23,680 bases of DNA from Guillardia theta CCMP2712 (taxonomy: Eukaryota; Cryptophyceae; Pyrenomonadales; Geminigeraceae), in assembly GCF_000315625.1 (NCBI RefSeq), contig NW_005434613.1, positions 133,186-156,865 on the forward strand, in the 5' to 3' direction. Below the pieces are notes generated by a model. That model was given only the letters and a program-made list of their open reading frames with translations. It searched no databases and was not told the DNA's origin. Within the stretch, counting starts at the first letter, position 1. Every line of letters begins with the position of its first letter. Below, in pieces: positions 9,478 to 19,010 of this stretch. A program made the translations under genes and the position numbers.

Positions 9478-12400
9478 TCACAGACGTGCTGTCAAGAGAG
9501 CTCTCACCGTCCACTGCTTCCCCTCCTGCCGCATCCTCTTGGTCTTCGAGTCATCCGCTTTCAGTCTGTCTCCCTCCGCACTCATCGCTCGGTTGCTCGC
9601 ACTCTCCTCGTCCAGACTTTCAACGTGAGACCCCCGGGAGGAGACGGATCCAAGCTCCATCAACTCGCTTCCCGATGAGTAGTCGTCCTGCTCCACCTGC
9701 ATGCTCATCTGCCACCCGCTCGACTCGCACGCGCTCGTCGCGGTCATCCCAGCTGGAGGCTCCAGAGACTTCGCCCATGTGCTCGTGTTGATCAGCTTCA
9801 TCAGCCATTCAGACCGCGCCTGCGGCTGCTCTCCTCCTTCAAGCACCTCTGCCTTCTTCAGCCCTCCCCACTGCTCGAACCCGACGACCAGTACCATCAG
9901 CCCGCTCCGCTTCAGCAGGTTCATCCGCTGGATCCACAGCCCCGCTGGCTTGTGGGACAAGCCTCGCTGGCTGCTGCTCTGCATGCAGTCGTCCCTCGCG
10001 TAGATCTCGATGGTTGTCGCCACGCCGTGTAGCTTGAAGCCCAGGGAACTTCCGCACTCGTGCACGGCAACGGCGCGTTCGAACTTGGTGTTCATGCTCG
10101 ACAGCACCTGCGCAATGTCGTCGAATATCTCCGAGTTCGCGGCTGCCCTCCTGGCATCCATGTCGATTCCAAATTGCTTCAGAGTCTCTTCCAGGGCTTG
10201 AAACCCCTCGCTCAGCTGCGACAGGATCGCCTCAGCTCCTGCTCCTCGTTGTCGCAGCCACACGCAGTACTGCATCAGCATGACCACGTGCGTGTCGTCA
10301 AGAACGTTCTTGTTCGTCTCCTTATCGTTCCCCATCTTGACCAGCCGGTTGTCGCCCAAGAACAAGGTGCCGCTCTCCCACGCAGCGATGAAGTCACCTA
10401 CCAGTTTCACCTGCACTCGCTCGATCTCTGGGTTCTCCTGGTTCGAGTAACGGCAGAGCGAGATGACCCACAGCAGCTCAGCGATGACGTCGTAGGGAAC
10501 ACCTCTAAGCTCCTTCTCGCATGTCGTGTGCACAGCATTCAGCAGAATATTCTCAACCTTGTCGTCGTGCGTTCCCAGCAGCCCCAGCGAGACCAGGATC
10601 GACACACAGTCCTTGAGCAGCGTCCATTGCCCACCCGAAGTCTCGTCAGATATCTGCAGCAGCCTCGACGTCAGCATCGGCTGGATGATCTCGATGCTCT
10701 GCATGTTGCGAATGTGCGCACGGGCTATCATGGCAATGTGGTGACACGTCATGCTCGCCAGCAACGAGGCCGCCTGGTCCACCATCGTCCGGAAGGCACG
10801 CAGGTTGTAGTGCCCGCAGTAGGGATAGGCTCCCAGCAGCTCGACGATCTGCTGGGCGTTGAGGGTGGAGAAGACCTCAGGGCTCATGATCCTCTCCAGC
10901 ACGATGTTGATGGAAGAGCTCACAGACGACTGGTAGGTGCTTGGGAACTTCCCGCAGGCCACGAGGATGGAGCAGAGCGGGTCACCTGCAAGGAGGGAGA
11001 GGTACTCGGGCTTGTGGCAGTGGAGCAAGACTGAGTGCACAGCCGCGCTGATGCTCTCTAACGCCTCCTTTGACAACTTTGACAAGGCAGAGGCCCACCT
11101 GCCGACAGCGTCCGCCCACACTCGGCCAGTCAAGGCGCACATGCGATCTTCCTGGGTCCAACGGATGATCTCTTGGATGAGCTCAGGTTTGATCCTGACT
11201 TCCATCCTGCTGCTCCCATACGGCATGAGATCGAACTCGACGAGGAACTCAGTCAGAGTCTCCGCCAGGAAGACAATGTCCTGCACGCTCAGAGCACGGA
11301 CGACCTCAAAGGTCCTCTCTTGCAGCCCAGAGCACATGAGAGCCGAGGCGAGCCGGGTCTGGTGGACAGGAGGCGAGTGCAAGAGCAGCTTGTAGATCGC
11401 CATGATGTGATTGGGCTGCAGCATCCGCAAGTTCCCGAAGACGCAGGCGAGTCGTTCAACGAAGAGAATGGCTGAATTCCTGTCAGTCACACCGCGGAGA
11501 GCCACGTCAGGCTCGCTCAGGTTGATCCGGAGGTCAGTAAGGTAAGGTCTCAGCCGCAAGTTGTCAAAGAAATATTTTGACTTCTCGAGATCTTGTCCAG
11601 AGAGCGACTCCCACCTCTCTTTCAGGACCGTCAAGACATTCCACCCCATCACGCTAAGGAGGTCATGCTTCAGCCTTACCCAGCCCCTCAGCCGCAAGTT
11701 GCCGTCGGAGGTCAAACTCGCATTGTTCACCAGCACCAGATCGCCCTTGTCCACCACGTCGATCACAACGCACTTGTTCCTTAGACACAGGGCCGGACAG
11801 TAGCCGCAATCATCCAAAATTTCTTCCTTGGAGAGTTGCAGACCAAAGCTGTTGGCCAGCTCCAGCATCTCATTGATGATTGGGACTCGTGCTTCTGCCA
11901 TCGTCAGGTCTGTGAAGCGACAGCGAGCATGAAAGGCCAGCAGCTTCCAATCTTCACTCTGACTCACAAGCTGCTTGAAGAGCTCGGGTGCATAATTCTT
12001 GTACGACAAAAAGAACAAGTGCATCCGAGGCAGCAACTCCCACTCCAGCTCATGCTCCAGGTCGGATGGCAGACTACCCGGTGTGCCCCAGCGGACCCGC
12101 TCTTCGGCATGGATGGCGTTAAGGCTGTAAATCTCCAAGTGGTTCTTCAGCAGCTCTGCGATCAGCGATGAGATGGTCTCATCCCCGAAAGTTGATCGTC
12201 CCGGCGAACTCGCCTGGTTTGGATCCTGAAACACCTTCTCGGCCCGCAAGCACTCTTGGGAGATGCATGTGACCCAGAGCGCGTGCGTGATGATCCGGAG
12301 CAGTTGGAACGAGAGTTTACCACGGCTGATGCCCTCATCGCTCATGTCGGACTTATGGGACGCAACTCGAGTCAAAGTACACTTCAAGAGAATCGCCAGC

Positions 12401-15400
12401 CGTTGAGAAGACAGGCTCTCACCCAAGGACCCGATCCCTCGCCAGAAGTCGCAGATGTCTTGCAGGTCCAGGTCCTTCGCTCTTGCTACTATGTGACACA
12501 CGATCTTGTCGATGGACTGTTGACAGGGCGCCAGCCCAGATTCTCCCAGGGAGAGCAAAGACTTGCACGCGGACGAAGTGCTCATCTTGGGGACTCGGTC
12601 TGCAAACTTGGCGAGGAATTGAGATCCGGAACTCTGTCACAAAAGAAAATAGTGAGAAACGGAAAGTTTCAGTGTTGGGATGCACGACAAGCAATCTAGC
12701 AAACAATCCCGTGTCCGAAGTACCTCGATGAGCAGCGCATGTTGCCTTTGGCCATCAGACCGCGCGCAAGAGCAAAGCACGTCAACGACCATACTGGTAT
12801 TGAGGATCGGAGTAGACATGGTAACACGAGATAGCAGTTTCATCGCTGTGTCACGAGCAAAAGTGTTGGGCAGTAAAGGGAAGTTTGAGTCTCCCACTGC
12901 AATCAAGAGCTTTGCAGCGCAGGAGGGGCTCAAGGACTCGACGAGCGGATTGATTCGTTTCAAGAGGGCACGGACTGGGTCCACGTTACCTACACCTTGC
13001 CAACCCGTCTGCAGGAAACCTTCTAGGACATCAGTCACTTCAGAGATTACCAATCTGTCTTTGTGTCGAACTGCCCACGAAGCCAGTATACTCATCACAT
13101 CGAATGGTGGCCTGTAGCCCAACTCCCCTAAGGCTTTCACAGCCACTGCCAGTGAAGGCGCCGAGAGCCTGTCAGGACTGCTGGCAAGTTCCTGGTGGGT
13201 TCAAGAATACCATCAGTTGAAATGCATCCGTCGCGAAGGAATCTCGAATGTACCTCACAGATTATTGCTGCCAACTCGATCCTCTCTGAGCAGTGTTGAC
13301 GTTGAACGTGACAGTCTTCCTTCGAACGGATCCTCACAACAAGAGAAGCAAGGATCTTGTCCAGGTGAGAATAATTCAGATTCTTCCTCACTGATCTTAC
13401 ACGGGGCAGTGCACACTTCACTAGATTGTCAGGGAGATTCCTGCCACCAGCACTCAACCCTACTAATACCTTTGCCGCCTCTGATGCAGAAAACTCATGG
13501 AAGTACGTGCTAGAAACATTCGCAAGGACAACTTCGAGGTCCTCGGTCAAAGGCTCCCCTAGGGCCTCAACAGATTCGAAAAGATGGATGATGTCTCGAC
13601 CGTTCAGACCCTCACACTTCTCTCTCACGATAGAGCTCACAGCATCCTCATACACTCTCTTGCCCATTTTCACAAGTCTGAGCTTCCCCAGGCAATGTAG
13701 GAGCCGGGCAGCACAGAGGCAAGTCATTGATGTCACTCCCCTAGCTGCCATCTCGGCCAGTTTTGTGGTCTCTTCACGTTTCCATCCAAAAGAAAGGAGT
13801 GCCCAAAGTGCGTCCACCGCTTGCATGGGGGTCAGATCCTGCCTCTTGCTCATGGCACTGCCCAGCTCCTCCAGGAAGTTGGACTCGAAGACTGATTCAA
13901 GCTTGGCTAACGCAACGATCATCGCCACGAGCTCATTCGTTGGGAGCAGCTGCAAGTAAGCAGTCAAGTCAGCACGAGGCAAATCAAGTACGTGAAGAGA
14001 CAAGGAAGCCCCAGACAAGAACAAACAAAGAAGAAATGTTCCGTAAGAATCATTGTGTTGCACAGTGAACAACCTGATGCATTGCACGGCAGCGAACTGC
14101 AATAGCCAGAATGAGATCTTCGTGGCGCGGTAAACCTCTGAGTTTGTCCATAGAATCAAGCAATGACGTAATTGTAGCCGAATGAATTCCCTCAGACATC
14201 TTCTGTACCTACACGCAATAACGGCAAATAGAGGAGACAAAAAGAGTAGAGTTAGCTGAATGTTACACATTCCATGTAAAAAATAATCTGAGATTTGATT
14301 GCAACAACCTGTGCAGTCAGGGAATCCATCAATTTCTGTGAAGTCGATTCAAGTGGCAAAGTTTTCAATGCCGCATAGCAACTCAAGATTTGAGCAACTT
14401 GTTCTATTCCTAGATGAAGACCTAAAACATCATTCAATGAGGAGGAAGATCGGAAAAACTGTTGGTGCTCCACCTTCGTCCATCAAGGTCTCAACCCTTC
14501 TTCCCGTCGCTGCAAGCATCTCATTCATGACACTTCTCTCAACTTTGGGCGATAGGGTAGCTGCCACATTCAATGATGACAGGACCTCGAACAACGAGTA
14601 AGACGCTGCAAGCCGAGTAGCATCTTTGCAAAGACGTTGTGCGAAGTCAATGTCACGAGAGTTTGGGACGCAGAACTTGCCCAAGGCAAATAAAAGTTGG
14701 AGGATGAGTTTTGCATCATCACGGGCCGTGTAGGTCTTCACCAGCGCCTCTTTGAGCTTCTCAATCGATTTCCACGGATATTCCTGTAGCTCGATGTGGC
14801 TCGTCATGTAGGTCAGTCGGTTCAGACAGAACGTCGCCCGGTCGAAGTCAAGCTCCTCAAGCGGAAAGCTGTTCAGGTACTCGGACAGCTCCTTCAAGGA
14901 TGTGATACTTGATATGTACTGCTCGAACTCAGTCAGTTTTGCTTCAGGCAACTTGTTCAATGTTTTCTTGGATTCAGAAACAATTGACTTGACCTGCTGC
15001 TGTGCCTGCTGCTGAGGCTGCTGCTGAGGCTGCTGCTGAGGCTGCTGCTGTGCCTGTTGAGGTTGTGCCTGAGGCTGCTGTGGATGTGACTCCATTGAAC
15101 GCCCAGCAGAATTTGGATGAAGATTCGTTTGCACTTTCTCTGTATCAACATGAAATGAGCCCCTCCTCTCCTCTCCTCTCCTCTCCTCTCCTCTCCTCTC
15201 CTCGACTAAAGACATCTGTCTTGGTTCAAACCTTCCCTGCTGAGGAGGAAGACTGTTTTCAAGTTCTGAAGAACCTTGATTCGGAAAACCTTGGTTTGCA
15301 AAACCCGCATAACTGGTGCTGCTAACAAGCGCCTCTCGCGCTGCTCTCTTCTCCGAGATCTTGTTTCTCAAATCAGTAACTGAATTGTTGTCTCGATTCT

Positions 15401-17752
15401 TTTGCCAGTCATGTTTGTGCGCAACCAAGATTCTGACTTCACAGCCTTCAATAATGATGAATTCATGCCGGAGAGCACTTTCCATGGACTTGGCATTGTC
15501 GAACGAGGTGTAAGCAAATCGTTTTCCAGGTGGAATAAATGTGTTGATGACTCGTCCAAACATCTCCATGTTCTTACGAATGGCATCTAGATTCAACCAA
15601 GCATGCCCGCCAGCAATTGCAGTCAAAAACACGCGGAATTCCTGTCGATCTGGTCGAGTAGAGTTACTTGGAGGAGGGGATCGCCGATTACGTGGAGGCG
15701 ATCGATTCGATTGCAAAGAGGATCCCCACTTGTCTTCATCTCGTGAGGCCGTCGGAGAGATAGGAGAATTGTGCCCCGGTCCTGCTGGACCGTCATCTCG
15801 TAGTTTTGCTTTGTCAATCAGATCCTCTCTACCACGATCTGCTTGAGAGCTGCTCCAATCTCGTTTATCGTCCCCATACGCGGGACGGTCAACATCCATT
15901 CTGTAGTCCGAATGCCACGATGATGCAGAGTACGAATTATTCCAATAGTCAGACGAAGAGTATTGCCAGTTTTCATTGCGATTGCCATCACTCGTCGGCC
16001 CTGGTTTCATCTCTTGATCAACCGAAGAACCAGTTTCAGCTCGTGAGAATGCCTTTCTTCTCTTGGCCTCTCGAGGATCTGAGTCGCGAGAGTCGACATC
16101 ACTCCATTTCCCGGGTCGAGACCACTCTTCCCCTTCCACAGGCTTGTCTGTAGCTGGCAAACCACCAGCAGAACGCTGCAAATTACAAGTGATCGGTTCG
16201 CCATCCTCTCGCTCGAACACCAGCTCCACCAAAGATCCGGGCTGACCCAGCACGTGATTCTTGATCACATCACGTGCTAAACCTACGCAGCTGACACCCC
16301 CCACAGAGATCAACCTGTCGCCCACTTGAACTTTGCCGCACAAGTCCACTGGTCCGCCAGCCTTGATTTCTTTTACGATACAGCATGCCTTGGAAGTACT
16401 GTCAGGATGAGCTAGAACCATCCCGACACCGCATGGACGGACAGTGTCGGGCGCTTTGAGGATATCATCGCGATCTCGTTTGCCATGAACGTCTCTGTTG
16501 TCAGGCATCGAGAATCCTTCACGAGAGTCATCAGTACTCGATCGTTGAAACGTGCTTTCGTTCCGGAAGCCTTCTGTCCTCGGATAGTTTTCTTGACCTC
16601 TCGGTGTAGTTACAGTACTTTCCATGGGCACTTGATCAGACATTTCACCACCACCCCCGGGCCTTGGCTCTGCGCGCATCAAACGTACTCTACAATGCTC
16701 CATATTCATCTCTTTCAATGCCAGCGCCTTTTCAAGCGACTCACGATTCTGGAATGAAATATAAGCAACCTGAAAAGTATGAATTTCGTTACAAGGACGA
16801 CTCGTCAATGAGAAAAACTGAGCATACCCTCTTGTTCTTTGGCATGAATACATCGGTAACAAGTCCAAAACGTTCAAAATGCCACTTGAGTAGATTCCTA
16901 TCCAACCATTCTCCTCCACCTGATATGCCTGTGACAAAGACTCGATGTTCGAACCTGTCCATCATCAGAACAAACTCCCCACGAGTAGAGCAAAGATTAC
17001 TTGGAACTGTTGCGTGCAGCCTGTTGGCTTTCACTCAATTTTGGTATTCTTGGCATTTGTCCTTTGTCGAATCCCCTTGTCTCAGACGAGGCTTCATAAT
17101 CTCCTTCGTTTCCAGCCTGTTCTTGGCCTCCTACTTCAGATCCAACCCGAATCCTGCGGGCGGGCGGGGCCTCTCCTTCAATACTGGAATCGTATTGATA
17201 CGTGTTGTCGTCATCGTCCTTGTCTTTGAAGCTACGATGGGAGTGGGTATCATGAAACTCGTGATCTTCTTCTTCACTCTCACACCCGAGGATTTCATCC
17301 AGCAGCGTTTCACCATCTTCGGGGTCTGAAGGGTTATCATTCTCATTCCTGTGCTGGTGGCTTGTCTGCAAGCCCTCGGCATGCTGCTTGTTCTCTCGGT
17401 CTTGTGAGACAGCCACTATCAGATTCGACCATTCATTTCTTTCTTGTTCGTTCGTAGCTTTCAGCTGCAACAACTTCTCGTCATACTTGATGTGAATCTC
17501 GACTTCGTTGGGGAGTACAACGTCATTCGGACCCAAAGAAGCCAAACTCAGACTATCGGATACAGCTTTGGCCGTCTGTCCATCGGAAACTCGCAAACAC
17601 TTGTCCGCACCGATAGATATCCACTTTTTCGCCCATCTCTTGATGTTTCCCGGCCGCTTCAAATCATCTTTTGTCAAGATACAAACAAGTCTTGCAACAA
17701 GCAGTGTTACCTGAACAAGAAGGTGTCCTTCTTTGAGGTGCCTTGGCCCCAT
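9478..17752 (-). CDS. Giant PH-RRM-PDZ-RRM-helical-repeat-RAP protein (8 exons, about 2,580 aa)
   Basis: Exons: 17752-17001, 16954-16828, 16769-14474, 14421-14309, 14208-14074, 13949-13254, 13191-12724, 12633-9478. All introns are GT-AG (46-124 bp) and every junction keeps frame. Domains by residue: PH 6-117 (strand EGHLLVQ, NIKRWAKKWISI, helix ERNEWSNLI with Trp108); acidic linker; RRM1 254-326 (RNP2 VFVTGI, RNP1 KRVAYISF); PDZ 406-491 (CGVGMVL loop, VGDRLISVGG); RRM2 671-745 (RNP2 VFLTAI, RNP1 KRFAYTSF); Q/P-rich 856-886; helical repeats about 895-2390 resembling FASTK/HPR repeats (QLLFALGKF, VDALWALLSFG, AARLLHCLGKL); RAP 2394-2477 (IEIYARDD, LLKRSGLMVLVVGFEQW); Ser/Asp-rich tail. RAP proteins with such repeats usually act in organellar RNA processing; PH and PDZ suggest lipid or protein docking. 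The ATG at 17752 follows an in-frame TAG. An alternative donor at 14266 would lengthen exon 4. The function is unknown; an RNA-related role is inferred. Confidence 0.8.
9790..10041 (-). other. RAP domain of the giant protein
   Basis: Residues about 2394-2477. The order matches RAP: a beta strand with I-E-I, an acidic spot after it (ARDD), a variable loop, an L-x-x-x-G helix-to-strand turn (LLKRSGLMVLVV), then E-Q-W and a closing helix (EWLMKLI). The fold resembles restriction-endonuclease-like nucleases. RAP normally sits at the very C-terminus; here about 103 residues follow. Confidence 0.75.
10042..14966 (-). other. FASTK/HPR-like alpha-helical repeat region of the giant protein
   Basis: About 1,500 residues of recurring helix pairs of roughly 37-42 residues, spread over six exons. 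Representative repeat cores are VAQILSCYAALKTLPLE, TITSLLDSMDKLRGLP, LVAMIVALAKLESVF, DIIHLFESVEALGEPL, DICDFWRGIGSLGESL and DVIAELLWVISLCRY. The pattern is that of FASTK and heptatricopeptide-type RNA-binding solenoids that precede RAP domains. The repeat count was not determined. Confidence 0.65.
14991..15083 (-). repeat. CAG/CTG-type repeat coding a Q/P/A-rich linker
   Basis: CTGCTG-GAGG/GTGC-type repeats on the plus strand encode runs such as QQPQQQPQQQPQQQAQQQ (about residues 856-886) between RRM2 and the helical repeats. It is a likely flexible linker and a site of length variation. Confidence 0.85.
15164..15203 (-). repeat. Pentanucleotide (TCCTC)8 microsatellite inside an exon
   Basis: Eight perfect 5-bp units lie within exon 3 of the giant gene. 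They encode the 5-residue period E-E-R-R-G (from residue 816). Gain or loss of a unit shifts the frame unless three units change together. Confidence 0.9.
15414..15638 (-). other. RRM2 of the giant protein
   Basis: Residues about 671-745: VFLTAI (RNP2), a helix, FGRVINTFIPPGKRFAYTSF with RNP1 KRFAYTSF, then EGCEVRILVA as the last strand. It shares with RRM1 the spacing from FG-x-V to K-R-x-A-Y-x-S-F, which suggests internal duplication. Confidence 0.7.
16176..16433 (-). other. PDZ domain of the giant protein
   Basis: Residues about 406-491: carboxylate-binding-loop-like CGVGMVL, strand CCIVKEIKAGGPVDLCGKV, the hallmark VQVGDRLISVGGVSC, helix LARDVIKNHVLG and closing strand LVELVFERE. It is a complete single PDZ between two RRMs and would bind a C-terminal peptide of a partner. 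Confidence 0.85.
16671..16947 (-). other. RRM1 of the giant protein (split by a 58-bp intron)
   Basis: Residues about 254-326. RNP2 is VFVTGI. RNP1 KRVAYISF is split by the intron 16770-16827 after K-R. Position 3 of RNP1 is Val rather than the usual Phe/Tyr, so one RNA-stacking aromatic is missing. The last strand is CRVRLMRAEP. Confidence 0.7.
17402..17737 (-). other. PH-like domain at the N-terminus of the giant protein
   Basis: Residues about 6-117. The first strand EGHLLVQ, the basic NIKRWAKKWISIGADKCLRV, the strands VEIHIKYDEKLLQLKA and the C-terminal helix with an invariant-type Trp (NEWSNLI) fit a PH fold. A hydrophobic insert (about residues 15-28) follows the first strand; it is unusual and might be an unrecognised intron. 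Confidence 0.6.
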
Positions 17753-17919
17753 CACAGAATTTGTACGAGAATGTACATGAGAGGTGTTTGTTGGTGTCTA
17801 TGAACTCGTTTATCCTGCCACGTAAACCTCGCAGTCACTGCCGGAACATGTCTCCATCTCGAGTCTGCTTTGCAAGCAAGAGAAACTGCAATCCTCTTCG
17901 GGTAGGGCGCGGGCTATGA

Positions 17920-17981
17920 ACACGAGGAGAGGATCTAATACAACTAATCTACACGAGGAGAGGATCTAATACAACTACTCT
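17920..17981. repeat. 31-bp tandem duplication
   Basis: Two copies (17920-17950 and 17951-17981) begin ACACGAGGAGAGGATCTAAT and differ at one base. They lie about 170 bp upstream of the start codon of the giant gene, possibly in its promoter or 5' UTR. Confidence 0.9.
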
Positions 17982-18828
17982 GGGCATAACAATGCTGCAA
18001 TCCACAGAAAATAAGGGAATACAAGCACATCTTTGACTACATGTTGCAAACAAGATACACAGACCTATCCTGTCTTCTTGAGATTTCTCGCTTCTATCTC
18101 GTTCTTTCCCGTCGACGATTATTGTCTCCTCATGACTTCCCTTCTTTTCTCTCCCATCGTTTGCAAGACATTTCCCTCTCCTCACCGCAACTAATCCTCA
18201 TCCCGCCCGTCTTGCACGAATCTGCTCTTCTCCTCCACCTGAGCAACCACACCTGCTCCTCCTACACCTGCTAATCCTCCTCCTCCTCCTCCTGATACCT
18301 GTGCTTCTAGTCCTCCTGCTACTCTCGCTACCTCAGTTGCAAAGTCTCCCGCTCAGCCTCCTCTAGGCATTCTCTCCCTGCATCATCCGCGCTGCTCATC
18401 CGCCCCACTAGCCACCCCCACCACCCACTATAAGTAACACAATGAATCAGAATACCCCTTCTTAAAAATACCCTCTACCCCCAACGTATTACCCCACCAT
18501 GAGAAAGAGTCAAATAATATAGTCAGAAGTACCAGTACTTGACCTACCCCCCTGGGAATTTCTCCCCCCAACATTCACCCCCACCCTACATGGATGTCGA
18601 CTACCGGTGGGTCCTGCTACACCCACACTGGTAAATCTTACCAAGCTGCACGAAGGAAATCATCACCACCCCTCCGTCTGCACCATCTATTAAATGACCC
18701 CCACCACCTCTGCATCCTTGAAAAAACAATAACAGTACCCCTTGCCAAGCTACCCCCTCCCCCTGATTTTGTCATTCCATGTGGAGTGTACAAGCAAGAT
18801 CCAGTTATGGCAGCGTCGGAGAGCGAGG

Positions 18829-18864
18829 GAGGGAGCGGGGGAGGGAGCGGGGGAGGGAGCGGGG
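18829..18864. repeat. 12-bp tandem repeat (GAGGGAGCGGGG)3
   Basis: Three perfect units, followed by GAATGGGAGGG. It encodes Gly/Ser runs in one frame, but no gene is supported there. The strand is strongly purine-rich. Confidence 0.9.
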
Positions 18865-19010
18865 GAATGGGAGGGAACAACATATTGTTTCATGTTCTGT
18901 GTACGAGGACAGAAATACTACATGCAGTGGAAGGTGCAAAGTGAGAAATAACGGATGTTTGATAAAGTACGATGAGACACGCAGAACTACTGGTCTTGTT
19001 TCGTTGATTT

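Larger units (their letters stand above)
17753..19010. other. Divergent intergenic region between the giant gene and gankyrin
   Basis: No exon is recognised over about 1.26 kb. It contains a 31-bp tandem duplication, a CT-rich stretch (about 18030-18400, with CTCCTCCTC runs), a series of C-runs (18400-18780) and a 12-bp G-rich tandem repeat. Promoters for both flanking genes should lie here. Confidence 0.4.

Noticed and set aside
9237-9791. 184-codon plus-strand frame rich in Ser/Pro/Arg
   Set aside because: Its 3' half is antisense to the tail of the giant protein and the rest is CT-rich sequence. It has no domain.
10060-11034. 324-codon open frame on the plus strand
   Set aside because: It is antisense to the last exon of the giant gene. 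The product is rich in Arg/His/Gln/Val, has no domain, and the opposite strand shows clear RAP and helical-repeat coding.
13137-14270. 377-codon continuous frame taken as a separate gene
   Set aside because: Its first about 107 codons read through an intron and an exon in the wrong frame. The remainder is exon 6 of the giant gene, bounded by good splice sites.
14430-16937. 835-codon continuous frame taken as a complete protein
   Set aside because: Its start lies antiphase to RRM1 and inside an intron, and its last 15 codons run past a donor that fits the next exon. Splicing restores a full RRM1 and the helical repeat.
18594-18944. 116-codon frame upstream of gankyrin
   Set aside because: It crosses C-runs and the 12-bp G-rich tandem repeat, and its product is low-complexity with no domain.
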